This document shows positions 1-6,821 of a stretch of DNA of 24,937 nucleotides, piece after piece. Source of the stretch: a virus; the IMG/VR virus record IMGVR_UViG_3300042312_000479, positions 1-24,937 of that record; one strand, 5' to 3'. The notes below the pieces were generated by a model. The model did no database searches. It was not told where the DNA came from and saw only the letters and a list, made by a program, of their open reading frames with translations. The translations under genes and the position numbers were made by a program. Numbering within the stretch: the stretch's first letter is position 1; the number at the start of each line of letters is the position of its first letter.

Positions 1-2
1 CT

Positions 3-674
3 GGATTAAAGCTGTATGGCGAAAACGTCTTGACTACTCAAATCTCAATGGCGCTTAAGTCTTTACAACTTAAATGGCATGGCGATTTCTTTAATGGTGA
101 TCACGCCATTAACCCTAAAGAATTTTCTGGGTTGAAGACTCGTGCAGGTGGTAGTCAGCTAATTCAAGCTGGTAGCACATCAGGCGGTGACGCTTTATCT
201 CTCAGTTCTTTGCGCCGTGCGATCGCTAAAGTACGTCCTGTTAATCCTCGCGCCCAACTACGCATCTACTCAAATCTTGAGTTAGCTTTGCGCTACCAAG
301 ATGCAATCTCTAACCCTTCGATTTCTGGCTATGTTGTGCAAACCAAGAATGATGTAGGCGTAGAAGCTCCTACTTTTAAAGGTATCCCTTGGTACGCAAT
401 CGAAGAAGACGCAGAGGGTGATCAAATCCTTGGTTTTGCGGAACAAGGATCGGGTGGCGGTGCATCTGTTACTTCTTCGATCTATGTCGTTGCGTTCAGC
501 CCTGAAGATCTTACAGGTATCCAAACAGGCGGTATTGACGTGCGTGATATGGGTGAAATGCAAACCGAAACTAAGAGACTAATCCGTATGGATTGGCTGA
601 ACAATTTCGCAACCTATAACCCTCGTTCCTTTGTTCGCCTTGCTGGTGTAAAGGACGCTGCTTTTGTCGCTTAA
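3..674 (+). CDS. Phage major capsid protein (HK97-like), 5'-truncated by window edge
   Basis: The reading frame is open from the left edge through 674, so this is the C-terminal 223 residues of a longer protein; the TTG at 30 is internal. Capsid-family features are the run LKSLQLKWHGDFF, the KTRAGG segment (E-loop/N-arm like), and the C-terminal signature GGIDVRDMGEMQTE followed by a basic stretch and NPRSFVRLAGV. That last pattern (GxxVRDLGEMQ...W.........P+A..RL) is familiar from HK97-fold capsid subunits that assemble the icosahedral shell. It is the first gene of a rightward virion block and is followed directly by a perfect palindrome. Family identity is from motif memory only. Confidence 0.78.
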   Translation, partial: GLKLYGENVLTTQISMALKSLQLKWHGDFFNGDHAINPKEFSGLKTRAGGSQLIQAGSTSGGDALSLSSLRRAIAKVRPVNPRAQLRIYSNLELALRYQDAISNPSISGYVVQTKNDVGVEAPTFKGIPWYAIEEDAEGDQILGFAEQGSGGGASVTSSIYVVAFSPEDLTGIQTGGIDVRDMGEMQTETKRLIRMDWLNNFATYNPRSFVRLAGVKDAAFVA

Positions 675-711
675 AAATATCAATTATGGGATATCCCATA
701 ATTGATATTTT
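674..711. terminator. 38-bp perfect palindrome after the capsid gene
   Basis: Bases 674-692 are the exact reverse complement of 693-711 (centre GGGATATCCC). It starts in the stop codon of the capsid gene and ends before a short T run. The RNA would form a 17-bp stem with a 4-nt loop on either strand, so it may attenuate late transcription or stabilise the capsid mRNA 3' end. The U tract is short, so full termination is uncertain. Confidence 0.55.
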
Positions 712-743
712 GCAATGCTTTCAACCCAATTAAAGAGAAAATT

Positions 744-1199
744 ATGGTCTACTCAGGCGCTTTTAAATCTACTCTCCCTAGAGCTAATAACTCTACTAAC
801 ACATCGCAAATCGATGCGTTAACAACCCTACGCGATCACGCAGCGGCGGCTATCAGTGTAACTACTAATGGCACTCCCATTGAATATCCTTTTAATGCCG
901 AAGAATCGGTAAAGGTGATCATTAATCAGGCTGCTTACTCTAGCTATGCGGCGGGCACTGTTCATTGGACTCTATCTCTTGAAGTTTGCGACACTGTTGG
1001 CGGTACTTATAGGCAAGTCGCCTCTATTGCCCCCACCGTAGCGGCTGGCGCGGCTCTCAATGGTCAAGAGGTATTCTTGAGTGGCGAACAAATCAATAAA
1101 ACTTTTGCTAATGCAAGGTTTTTAAGAATTGTCGCAACTAAACTCAGCACAGCAGGAAACCTCGTTTTTGGCGCATACCTCGTTCCATCTGGTCGCTAA
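744..1199 (+). CDS. Putative virion protein, 151 aa
   Basis: I chose the ATG at 744, preceded by an AGAG-containing purine stretch. The upstream in-frame ATG at 702 lies inside the palindrome and would add an unlikely 14-residue extension. The protein is small, Thr/Ala/Ser-rich and predicted beta-rich (segments ESVKVIINQAAYSS, TVHWTLSLEVCDT, ARFLRIVATKLST), with no recognisable enzyme motif. Position directly after the capsid gene and the composition suggest a head decoration or head-completion protein, but no family was recognised. Confidence 0.65.
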   Translation: MVYSGAFKSTLPRANNSTNTSQIDALTTLRDHAAAAISVTTNGTPIEYPFNAEESVKVIINQAAYSSYAAGTVHWTLSLEVCDTVGGTYRQVASIAPTVAAGAALNGQEVFLSGEQINKTFANARFLRIVATKLSTAGNLVFGAYLVPSGR

Positions 1200-1202
1200 A
1201 TC

Positions 1203-1391
1203 ATGAAGCAAAATCTTTATCACCCCAAAACAGGGGAATTAAGACGAATCCATCATCATGATGCTGAGGGCTGGATTGCAGACGGATGGCTAACAGCGCC
1301 CCCCGATCTAAATCCGATTATTGAGGAAGAACCAGAAGCGATCGCACCAAAGTCAAAAGCTAAAAAATCTACACCTGTAGATACTGAATAA
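1203..1391 (+). CDS. Small hypothetical protein, 62 aa
   Basis: It begins 3 nt after the preceding stop, with no clear Shine-Dalgarno, so translational coupling is likely. The N-terminal half (LYHPKTGELRRIHHHDAEGWIADGW) reads as a small folded module of the kind found near capsid genes in phages. The C-terminal third is acidic, then Lys-rich (EEEPEAIAPKSKAKK), and likely disordered. Function unknown. A terminator-like hairpin follows directly. Confidence 0.6.
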   Translation: MKQNLYHPKTGELRRIHHHDAEGWIADGWLTAPPDLNPIIEEEPEAIAPKSKAKKSTPVDTE

Positions 1392-1399
1392 CTAAACGG

Positions 1400-1428
1400 A
1401 ATAGGCGATCGCAAGGTCGCCTATTTTA
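1400..1428 (+). terminator. Hairpin terminator candidate
   Basis: A 9-bp stem AATAGGCGA (1400-1408) pairs with TCGCCTATT (1417-1425) across an 8-nt loop, and the descending arm runs into TTTTAAT. The arm and leader overlap a HIP1-like CGATCG. The descending arm plus the following A/T-rich leader is reused upstream of the gene at 4474. It could be a weak terminator or an mRNA-processing/leader element for the next gene. Confidence 0.5.
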
Positions 1429-1434
1429 ATAAAA

Positions 1435-1803
1435 ATGAGTTGCGCTCTTGAAGTACCAATTGAAAATTTTGCGGACAATCCGATAGTTATTGGTTTCCCT
1501 TGGAAAGCATCGCTATCTTTTGGTGTGGGTACTCAGGCGACTTTTGTTGGTGCTGATTTATCACTGTACGATGTTTTTTTTGCGATCGCGCCAAACGCAA
1601 AATCGTCTATTAGTATTGCCCCTACTGTTACAAAGTACTCTAACGGATTAGCGGAATTTGAATTTAGCGCAATTCAGACAAGTGCCATGTCCCCCGCGGG
1701 TCGATGGACTGGACATTGTTTTTTGCAGTTAATAGCTGGAGGATCGCCAGAATATTTTATAGAGATCTCCCCTTACGTCGTTAATCCTGTACCAATGCCA
1801 TGA
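1435..1803 (+). CDS. Putative virion-associated protein, 122 aa
   Basis: ATG follows an A/T-rich leader with no clear Shine-Dalgarno. The protein is beta-rich without charged catalytic motifs. Segments such as FPWKASLSFGVG, GLAEFEFSAIQTSAMSPAGRWTGHCFLQL and PEYFIEISPYVV suggest a single beta-sandwich, as in phage neck, tail-completion or baseplate adaptor proteins. The stop overlaps the next start as ATGA, implying coupled translation. Family not recognised. Confidence 0.6.
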   Translation: MSCALEVPIENFADNPIVIGFPWKASLSFGVGTQATFVGADLSLYDVFFAIAPNAKSSISIAPTVTKYSNGLAEFEFSAIQTSAMSPAGRWTGHCFLQLIAGGSPEYFIEISPYVVNPVPMP

Positions 1804-2201
1804 CGCAAATAGTTAAAGTCCTTAACTCGCCAACACGAATTATTAAATCTGCACCAATCCAGATTAATAACACTGGCGTATCAGCTAAGCAAAAATCCAT
1901 AAATTTTAGTTATGGCGATGTAACCACACAGACGATCTATGCATTGACAGCAGGGCAGCGGATTACTCAGGTTGAAATTGTTTTTGATGTTGCCTTTAAT
2001 GTCGTTTCTACTATTTCTGTAGGAGATAGTGGCAATACTCAAAGATTAATGACTACAGGTCAAAATAATCCGCTTTCTACGGATGTTTACGCAACGACTC
2101 CGTTTTATAAATATGTGTCAAATACCAATATTTTGCTAACTCTTAATACTGGTATGGGCGCTACTCAAGGATCAGGCGTTGTTATTGTTTATTACGAATA
2201 G
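1800..2201 (+). CDS. Putative virion protein with the YYE-type C-terminal beta domain, 133 aa
   Basis: Starts in the stop of the preceding gene (ATGA overlap). The C-terminal ~80 residues (VEIVFDVAFNVVSTISVGDSG ... GVVIVYYE) align by eye with the C-terminal domain of the next gene (IQVVIDTPFNGTANVTVGIAG ... ARILVYYSVPS), so the two share a domain. This pattern (induced periodic signal, GxxxxxxxLMTxG, terminal hydrophobic YYE) is common in small phage tail or surface-exposed proteins. Exact role unknown. Confidence 0.65.
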   Translation: MTQIVKVLNSPTRIIKSAPIQINNTGVSAKQKSINFSYGDVTTQTIYALTAGQRITQVEIVFDVAFNVVSTISVGDSGNTQRLMTTGQNNPLSTDVYATTPFYKYVSNTNILLTLNTGMGATQGSGVVIVYYE

Positions 2202-2210
2202 GAAAAAGAA

Positions 2211-2888
2211 ATGGGGCTGTTTAAAGATCTAAAAGGTACGACAGAAAGCTTTTTTCGCGTCGGTGTAAATGCTTGGAAAAATATTACGGGTGGGATTGCT
2301 GCTCGTAATGCTGCTGATAATGCCGACGTAAAGGTTCAAGCAAGCCAATTTGAAACAACTGGCAACACTGGTCTAATCATCAACGCTGACGCTGCTAATA
2401 CAGGCGCGGATTGGTCTATTACAATCAATCGTCCTGCAACTGGTATGGCGGCTGGCTACACACTGACATTACCTACTACAGACGGATCGCCGTCCGAGTA
2501 TTTGCAGACGGACGGCAGTGGCAATTTGACATGGGCTGGGGTGGGAGGATCTGCCGACAAAATGGCGGTTGATACTACTTCGCTAGCTTTTGGTACGTCT
2601 TCACCATTAACACTGTTTACGACTCCAGCTAATGCTGTAATCCATAAAATCCAAGTCGTTATTGATACGCCTTTTAATGGCACTGCTAACGTAACTGTGG
2701 GGATTGCTGGCACTACCTCTAAATATATGGGTTCGTCTCAAAACGTCTTGCAAGGCACTGCTAAAGATGTTTATGAAACGAACCCTGGAGAGGCGGCGGC
2801 TAGTGAAGCTTTGATCGCTACTTACGCAGCAGGTGGCGCTAGTGCTGGAGCTGCTAGAATCTTGGTGTATTACTCTGTACCGTCATAA
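2211..2888 (+). CDS. Two-domain putative tail/surface protein, 225 aa
   Basis: A purine-rich AGGAAAAAG precedes the ATG. The N-terminal module (MGLFKDLKG..., DWSITINRPATG...LTLP...YLQTDGSGNLTW) matches the widespread phage fibre/surface pattern LxLPxxxGxxxxxLxTDGxGxLxW. The C-terminal module (about residues 125-225) resembles the whole of the previous protein. It therefore looks like a fusion or duplication of the neighbouring single-module genes. Likely displayed on the virion, perhaps in host-surface binding, which is inferred from module type and position. Confidence 0.68.
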   Translation: MGLFKDLKGTTESFFRVGVNAWKNITGGIAARNAADNADVKVQASQFETTGNTGLIINADAANTGADWSITINRPATGMAAGYTLTLPTTDGSPSEYLQTDGSGNLTWAGVGGSADKMAVDTTSLAFGTSSPLTLFTTPANAVIHKIQVVIDTPFNGTANVTVGIAGTTSKYMGSSQNVLQGTAKDVYETNPGEAAASEALIATYAAGGASAGAARILVYYSVPS

Positions 2889-2892
2889 TTAA

Positions 2893-3174
2893 ATGAGCTT
2901 AATACCTGATCTAAAGGGAATCACTAATACTAGCTTCATGCTTAATGCTGGAGCTAGTCAAAGCGGATCTGACTGGCGAACTATTTTGCAATTACCAGCA
3001 ACGGGTCAGGGCGCAAATTTAACTTTTACTTTACCGCCAAATTACGGAACTTCGGGACAGATTTTACAAACCGATGGCACGGGTGTAATGACTTGGGTTA
3101 CTAATACGGGCGGATCTGGCTCGTCGGGCCTATCTTTTGCACAAACTACGGCAATCGCTATGCTGAGGCTTTAA
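2893..3174 (+). CDS. Single-module paralogue of the preceding tail/surface protein, 93 aa
   Basis: The start MSLIPDLKGITNTSF parallels MGLFKDLKGTTESFF of the upstream gene, and the body repeats its module: GSDWRTILQLPATG...LTFTLPPNYGTSGQILQTDGTGVMTWV. It lacks the C-terminal beta domain and ends soon after a Gly/Ser linker, so it looks like the N-terminal half as a free-standing gene. The stop overlaps the next start as TAATG. Confidence 0.65.
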   Translation: MSLIPDLKGITNTSFMLNAGASQSGSDWRTILQLPATGQGANLTFTLPPNYGTSGQILQTDGTGVMTWVTNTGGSGSSGLSFAQTTAIAMLRL

Positions 3175-4028
3175 TGTTAATTCTATCTACTACTACCGAT
3201 AAAATACAAGTGATTTTAGGCGACGCAATTGCCACTAATCAACTTGATTGTGTCGCAACTTACAAGGATATTTCAACTAGTGCATATTCTGGTAGCGCCC
3301 CTAGCTTGGTTGCGACTAATAGTACTACAGCCGTTGATTTAGTTGGCTCCCCTGCTTCTAGCACTCAGAGAATAGTTGATTTTCTTAGCGTATTTAATAC
3401 CGACACAGCCAACGCAACGGTAACTATTAGGCTTAATCGCAATGGCACTTTAGGGACACTATTTAAGTGTGTGCTTGGGATAGGCGAATTAATGACCTAT
3501 ACCGAGGGACAAGGATGGGTGGTCTACCAAAACAATGGCTCGATCAAAAATGGCTTAGTTAATGGCAACAACCCATTATCTAGTGATGTTTCTCAGGTTG
3601 TGCTAGCCAATAACGTCATTAATAACAATGCGACGGCTAACACGATGCAGGACGTGACGGGGTTAAGCTTCCCTGTTACGGCGGGTGTAGTGACATGGTT
3701 TAAATTTTTTATCCCTTACACCGCCGCCGTAACTACCACTGGATCTCGCTGGTCGATCAATGGTCCTAGCTTTACTCGATTAAATTACCTTTCATTTTAC
3801 ACAATCACAGCCACTTCCCAGAGTCTTAACTATGGCTCTGCTTATGATTTTCCTGCCACTTCAAACGCGACAAGTTTAGCGACTGGAAACATTGCCTTCA
3901 TAGAGGGGCATATTTTGCCCGCATCTAGTGGTAACGTTATCGCTCGTTTTGCGAGTGAAATTTCAAACTCCGCTATTACCGCGTTAGCAGGGTCTACGGT
4001 TAATTATCAAGATTTACTCACTATATAG
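3174..4028 (+). CDS. Putative tail/virion protein, 284 aa
   Basis: Start overlaps the previous stop (TAATG). The first ~120 residues (MLILSTTTDKIQVILGDAI..., TTAVDLVGSPASSTQRIVDFLSV, GIGELMTYTEGQGW) follow a pattern I associate with small phage virion proteins of unknown role. The second part (about 145-284) is a separate beta-rich, Thr/Ser-rich domain with aromatic pairs (VVTWFKFFIPY, RLNYLSFYTIT), which could be a receptor-exposed head. No enzymatic motif. The A-type start context and position agree with a late structural gene. Confidence 0.65.
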   Translation: MLILSTTTDKIQVILGDAIATNQLDCVATYKDISTSAYSGSAPSLVATNSTTAVDLVGSPASSTQRIVDFLSVFNTDTANATVTIRLNRNGTLGTLFKCVLGIGELMTYTEGQGWVVYQNNGSIKNGLVNGNNPLSSDVSQVVLANNVINNNATANTMQDVTGLSFPVTAGVVTWFKFFIPYTAAVTTTGSRWSINGPSFTRLNYLSFYTITATSQSLNYGSAYDFPATSNATSLATGNIAFIEGHILPASSGNVIARFASEISNSAITALAGSTVNYQDLLTI

Positions 4029-4040
4029 GAGATTCTCAAA

Positions 4041-4388
4041 ATGCCTGAAATTAAACAATATATCCTTACTCAAGTACTATCCAGCATCGTTGAATTTGAT
4101 GGCACAAATACTGATCAAATTCAAGCTCTCATTGCTAGCTCGGGACAGACTAGCTATGAAGTTTATCAACTCACATCTGAACCTCATCCTGAGATTGGAT
4201 TTGTCACCGAAATCCCACCTGAAGCAGATCCCGCAGACTATTCTAAATTCTTGTTTTTTCCTGCTCAAAATATGCCTTTACCTGTTGGCGGCTATGTTGG
4301 AGTCGAGAAATTATCGGGTAATTTGATTTTGGAGCCAGATCAGATATCATTGTTGCAAAGTCGAGACTTACGCTATCCACCCGCTTAA
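4041..4388 (+). CDS. Hypothetical protein in virion block, 115 aa
   Basis: A strong AGGAG lies 9 nt before the ATG. The protein is acidic, rich in Pro/Glu (EIPPEADPADYSKFLFFPAQ), with no membrane segment and no recognised motif. Its place between virion genes suggests a structural or chaperone-like role, but that is context only. About 85 nt without a convincing gene follow before the next start. Confidence 0.6.
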   Translation: MPEIKQYILTQVLSSIVEFDGTNTDQIQALIASSGQTSYEVYQLTSEPHPEIGFVTEIPPEADPADYSKFLFFPAQNMPLPVGGYVGVEKLSGNLILEPDQISLLQSRDLRYPPA

Positions 4389-4444
4389 TCAACAAAGCCC
4401 GTCATGTCTGGCGGTGTTGGTGCAGGATCAAGAATACTGAAATA

Positions 4445-4486
4445 GCCTATTTTAATAAAAATGACAGTACAAAATGACAGTACAAA
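4445..4486 (+). repeat. Reused 20-nt leader plus 13-bp tandem duplication at a gene start
   Basis: Bases 4445-4464 are identical to 1419-1438, the leader and start region of the gene at 1435. Immediately after, ATGACAGTACAAA occurs twice in tandem (4461-4473 and 4474-4486). The first ATG opens a 9-codon frame ending in TGA, and only the second is in frame with the 138-aa gene. The duplication therefore places an out-of-frame decoy start 13 nt before the real one. Confidence 0.75.
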
Positions 4487-4890
4487 CTGATTTACAGACA
4501 GATCTGGACGCTTATATACAATCAAACTTCCAAGGCAGTTTGGAAGAAGTGTCAGCCGATCAATTGCCTTTGCAAAACCTACTAGAATTGCAAAGTTATT
4601 TAGCGAATAGCGGTGGTGCTGCCCCTAAAGCTACAACTGCTCCTACCACGTCGGTGGCTAGTAGTGCTACATCAGTAACATTACTAGCACTCAACACTAA
4701 TCGTAAGTGGGCATCCTTCAGAAACGACAGCACTTCAGTAGCTTACATAGCTAAGAGTGGTACTGCATCTACCTCATCAGTGTATCGACTGGAACCACAA
4801 GGCTACCTATACTTTGATGATTACACTGGTATTGTTACTGGTATTTGGGTAAGTGCTAACGGAAACATGAGAATAGAGGCAGGTGTGTAA
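4474..4890 (+). CDS. Putative virion protein, 138 aa
   Basis: Start is the second copy of the duplicated ATGACAGTACAAA. After a ~45-residue acidic/helical N-terminus, the C-terminal ~85 residues carry a pattern known in small phage structural proteins: SVASSATSVTLLALNTNRKWASFRNDST...VYRLEPQGYLYF...GIVTGIWVSANGNMRIEAG. This resembles a compact beta-barrel decoration/fibre domain. Stop overlaps the next start (TAATG). Confidence 0.65.
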   Translation: MTVQTDLQTDLDAYIQSNFQGSLEEVSADQLPLQNLLELQSYLANSGGAAPKATTAPTTSVASSATSVTLLALNTNRKWASFRNDSTSVAYIAKSGTASTSSVYRLEPQGYLYFDDYTGIVTGIWVSANGNMRIEAGV

Positions 4891-5375
4891 TGGCTAGTAA
4901 TATTGTAAATCCATCTAGAGTTGTGTTGCCAGCAATTACTCTATCAGGAGCCAACGTTAACTTCGCTATCCCAACTTCAGTTCGTAGCATTATCCTTGTG
5001 GTTGCCAACCTTTCCTCCACTGGCACAAACTCAATAGGTGTTCAGCTTAGTACGGCTGCTACCTTTGCTACTACTGGTTACTTAGCTTCAGCAGACTTAC
5101 TTGCTGTGACATCAGCTCCCGCGAATACTACAGCAGCTTTTGTTATAGTCCCAGCCCCATCTGCCGCTAGTATTGTTCACGCTACTTGCCAACTGACCCT
5201 AATCGACCCCTCGACTTGGGTATTTACACAGTCGGGAGGAGGAAGCAATGCAGCTTATTCTGTCTTTGGCAATGGGTCTAGAAACATGGGAGCTTCAATC
5301 GATGGGCTTAGGCTGCTAGCTTTTGGTGGAGACACTCTTGATGGTGGGACTGCTCAACTTACTTACATCTATTAA
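4890..5375 (+). CDS. Putative virion protein, last gene of rightward block, 161 aa
   Basis: GAGGCAGG lies upstream of the ATG, which overlaps the previous stop. Composition is Ser/Thr/Ala-rich with alternating hydrophobics and no charged motif. The terminal stretch MGASIDGLRLLAFGGDTLDGGTAQLTYIY is of a type seen at the ends of phage surface proteins. Transcription converges with the leftward methylase gene 56 bp downstream, and I see no strong terminator hairpin in that gap. Confidence 0.62.
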   Translation: MASNIVNPSRVVLPAITLSGANVNFAIPTSVRSIILVVANLSSTGTNSIGVQLSTAATFATTGYLASADLLAVTSAPANTTAAFVIVPAPSAASIVHATCQLTLIDPSTWVFTQSGGGSNAAYSVFGNGSRNMGASIDGLRLLAFGGDTLDGGTAQLTYIY

Positions 5376-5431
5376 AGCTCTTAAAGTAAAAAGCGTGTAA
5401 GTAGTATGTAGCAGATACGACAAACATGTTT

Positions 5432-5983
5432 TCATATAGTTATAGATACATTGCCAAGATGCCCACAGCAAGCCTTAAACTTTTTAGCTGTGAACTTGCC
5501 AAAATAGAATAAAGTCTGGCTTGTGTCATTGCCAGATTTTTTCTTTTTGCCATCGTTCTTAGGGTTTGTGAACTCTAATCTATGGTTAAAAGTTAGGTAA
5601 CACGCAGAATAATTTTGAGCATCCAAAAACCAATTGCTAGAAGTATTACTATTTGTAAGCAGGAAAGTATTGCCAATGTGAGCATAGGTTAAAACCATCT
5701 CTACAGCCCTCTCAATGTTCCCTTTGGAGTAAGGAGGGTTAACCCATTTATTTTGGTACTGACTCCAATCCTTGCTAAATGCGTCATCAGCTTTAGTCCA
5801 AAAGGTTTGAGCTTGGATGATTTGATTTGCTCTTAAACAAGAAAATGGATCAAGATGGAAGCCTTTAACTAAATCTCGAAATGGTTCCACAATGTAACTC
5901 GCTGTATAGTTCTCATCGTTCGATTCATCGTCACTAGTAAGCACCAATGAGATGTCGAATAGATTGGGCTGTAGAGCTAGCAT
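5432..5983 (-). CDS. dam: Phage Dam-type DNA N6-adenine methyltransferase
   Basis: Matches the phage Dam family (DNA N-6-adenine-methyltransferase, PF05869-like) from end to end. The catalytic motif is NPPYSKG (~residues 82-88, the DPPY motif), preceded by LDPFSCLRAN for cofactor-side contacts and W...KWVNPP, and followed by TFLLTNSNTSSNWF, FNHRLEFTNP and QTLFYFGKF. At 183 aa the length is normal. A good GGGAGG lies upstream of the ATG. It probably methylates adenine in a short site, GATC being the usual target, and would protect phage DNA from restriction. The preceding stop abuts its start, so it is the last gene of a leftward operon. Confidence 0.87.
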   Translation of the reverse strand: MLALQPNLFDISLVLTSDDESNDENYTASYIVEPFRDLVKGFHLDPFSCLRANQIIQAQTFWTKADDAFSKDWSQYQNKWVNPPYSKGNIERAVEMVLTYAHIGNTFLLTNSNTSSNWFLDAQNYSACYLTFNHRLEFTNPKNDGKKKKSGNDTSQTLFYFGKFTAKKFKACCGHLGNVSITI

Positions 5984-6172
5984 TTATTTACCTCCCATAA
6001 ACTCATTTTTAGCAATCTTACTCACCATCGCTTGATCGCTCAAATATTTGATATGCAAGTCTTTCAGCATCTCAATCAACACATTGCGATCGCGTATATC
6101 TGCAATCTGTTCACGGAATTGGTGATGCGTGAGTTGCTTCTCTAGGGGTAAGTTACTCATGTCCTGTGTCAT
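5984..6172 (-). CDS. NblA-like small protein, 62 aa
   Basis: Length and sequence pattern resemble NblA, the ~60-aa adaptor that directs phycobilisomes to Clp protease: LPLEKQLTHHQFREQIADI...LIEMLKDLHIKYLSDQAMVSKI corresponds to the NblA layout L.LE.QF....F..QV..M...Q....L..LY.......Y..L.K. Freshwater cyanophages are known to carry nblA. The protein is fully helical with charged faces. Weak points are that the C-terminal consensus (H/QWG) is absent and the match is by eye. Start choice is either MTQDM or the second Met (MSNLPLEK). ATGA overlap with the upstream gene. Confidence 0.5.
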   Translation of the reverse strand: MTQDMSNLPLEKQLTHHQFREQIADIRDRNVLIEMLKDLHIKYLSDQAMVSKIAKNEFMGGK

Positions 6173-6357
6173 GATTGTTTGTCAAATCCAAAATAAAAAT
6201 ATTTCCACGAAATTGAAAAACAATATTTACCGTTGTAAAACTCAAATCTTGAATAAATAAGAACCTTCCAAATAGCTAAAGTCAGATTCCCCAACTCAAT
6301 GCGTAAGAGGTTTACGCCCTTGAGTTCGTCGTCTTTAGAATCTCCGATTTGAATCAT
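6169..6357 (-). CDS. Hypothetical protein, 62 aa
   Basis: I chose the ATG at 6357: it overlaps the upstream stop as ATGA and sits just after GAGGGG, while the ATG at 6378 would extend into the upstream gene. The N-terminus is polar (MIQIGDSKDDELKG) and the C-terminal half aromatic (FYNGKYCFSISWKYFYFGF). No signal peptide or known motif. Co-translated with its neighbours. Confidence 0.5.
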   Translation of the reverse strand: MIQIGDSKDDELKGVNLLRIELGNLTLAIWKVLIYSRFEFYNGKYCFSISWKYFYFGFDKQS

Positions 6358-6542
6358 AATCCCCTCAACTCTTTCCACTCAGTAACCAACATCCGATACG
6401 CCGCCAAGTCCTGATTAATTTGGCGATCAATCACGGTCTTACCAATACCGTGATCTGCCATGCGATCGCGTACCGACTCTACAAGCTTATCGATGGCTTG
6501 TTCTGTTCCTGCGATCGCGTCTTGTCTGATTTGTGCGTTCAT
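6354..6542 (-). CDS. Small helical protein, 62 aa
   Basis: Predicted almost entirely helical (IRQDAIAGTEQAIDKLVESVRDRMADHG...VIDRQINQDLAAYRMLVTEWKEL) with heptad-like hydrophobic spacing, so a dimeric coiled coil is plausible. AAAGGTGA lies upstream of the start, which overlaps the preceding stop as ATGA. No family recognised. Confidence 0.55.
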   Translation of the reverse strand: MNAQIRQDAIAGTEQAIDKLVESVRDRMADHGIGKTVIDRQINQDLAAYRMLVTEWKELRGL

Positions 6543-6808
6543 GATAGCGTCACCTTTCTTATCTCTAAAACTGGTACATTAGACCAATAATCACTACTGC
6601 CATCAGTTGATTTATTCAAAAAGCAAAGAGTTCTCTTTTCCTCAAAATCTTCTTGAACCGAATCGCAAACAATCTCGTCATCTTCAAGAAAAACAATAGT
6701 AGGGTATAGCGTGTAAGTAACCCTCTTAGACGTTTTAGAACTTCCCATCACTTGAGAAGTAATTGAGAATTTCTGACCGTCAATTTCTGCTTCGATGTAT
6801 AAATACAT
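6539..6808 (-). CDS. Hypothetical beta-rich protein, 89 aa
   Basis: ATG preceded by AAAGGTGG. Alternating hydrophobic strands (MYLYIEAEIDGQKFSITSQV, KRVTYTLYPTIVFLEDDEIV) suggest a small beta fold with an acidic middle. No recognised motif. It sits in a chain of ATGA-coupled leftward genes between the Phd-like and helical proteins. Confidence 0.5.
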   Translation of the reverse strand: MYLYIEAEIDGQKFSITSQVMGSSKTSKRVTYTLYPTIVFLEDDEIVCDSVQEDFEEKRTLCFLNKSTDGSSDYWSNVPVLEIRKVTLS

Positions 6809-6821
6809 TATTCTTCCACCT

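Noticed and set aside
4404-4445. 13-codon frame (MSGGVGAGSRILK) before the duplicated start
   Set aside because: Too short to support as a gene; may be a remnant or leader peptide.
5376-5431. Convergent gap searched for a bidirectional terminator
   Set aside because: Only a short AACATGTT palindrome is present; no stem with a T run.
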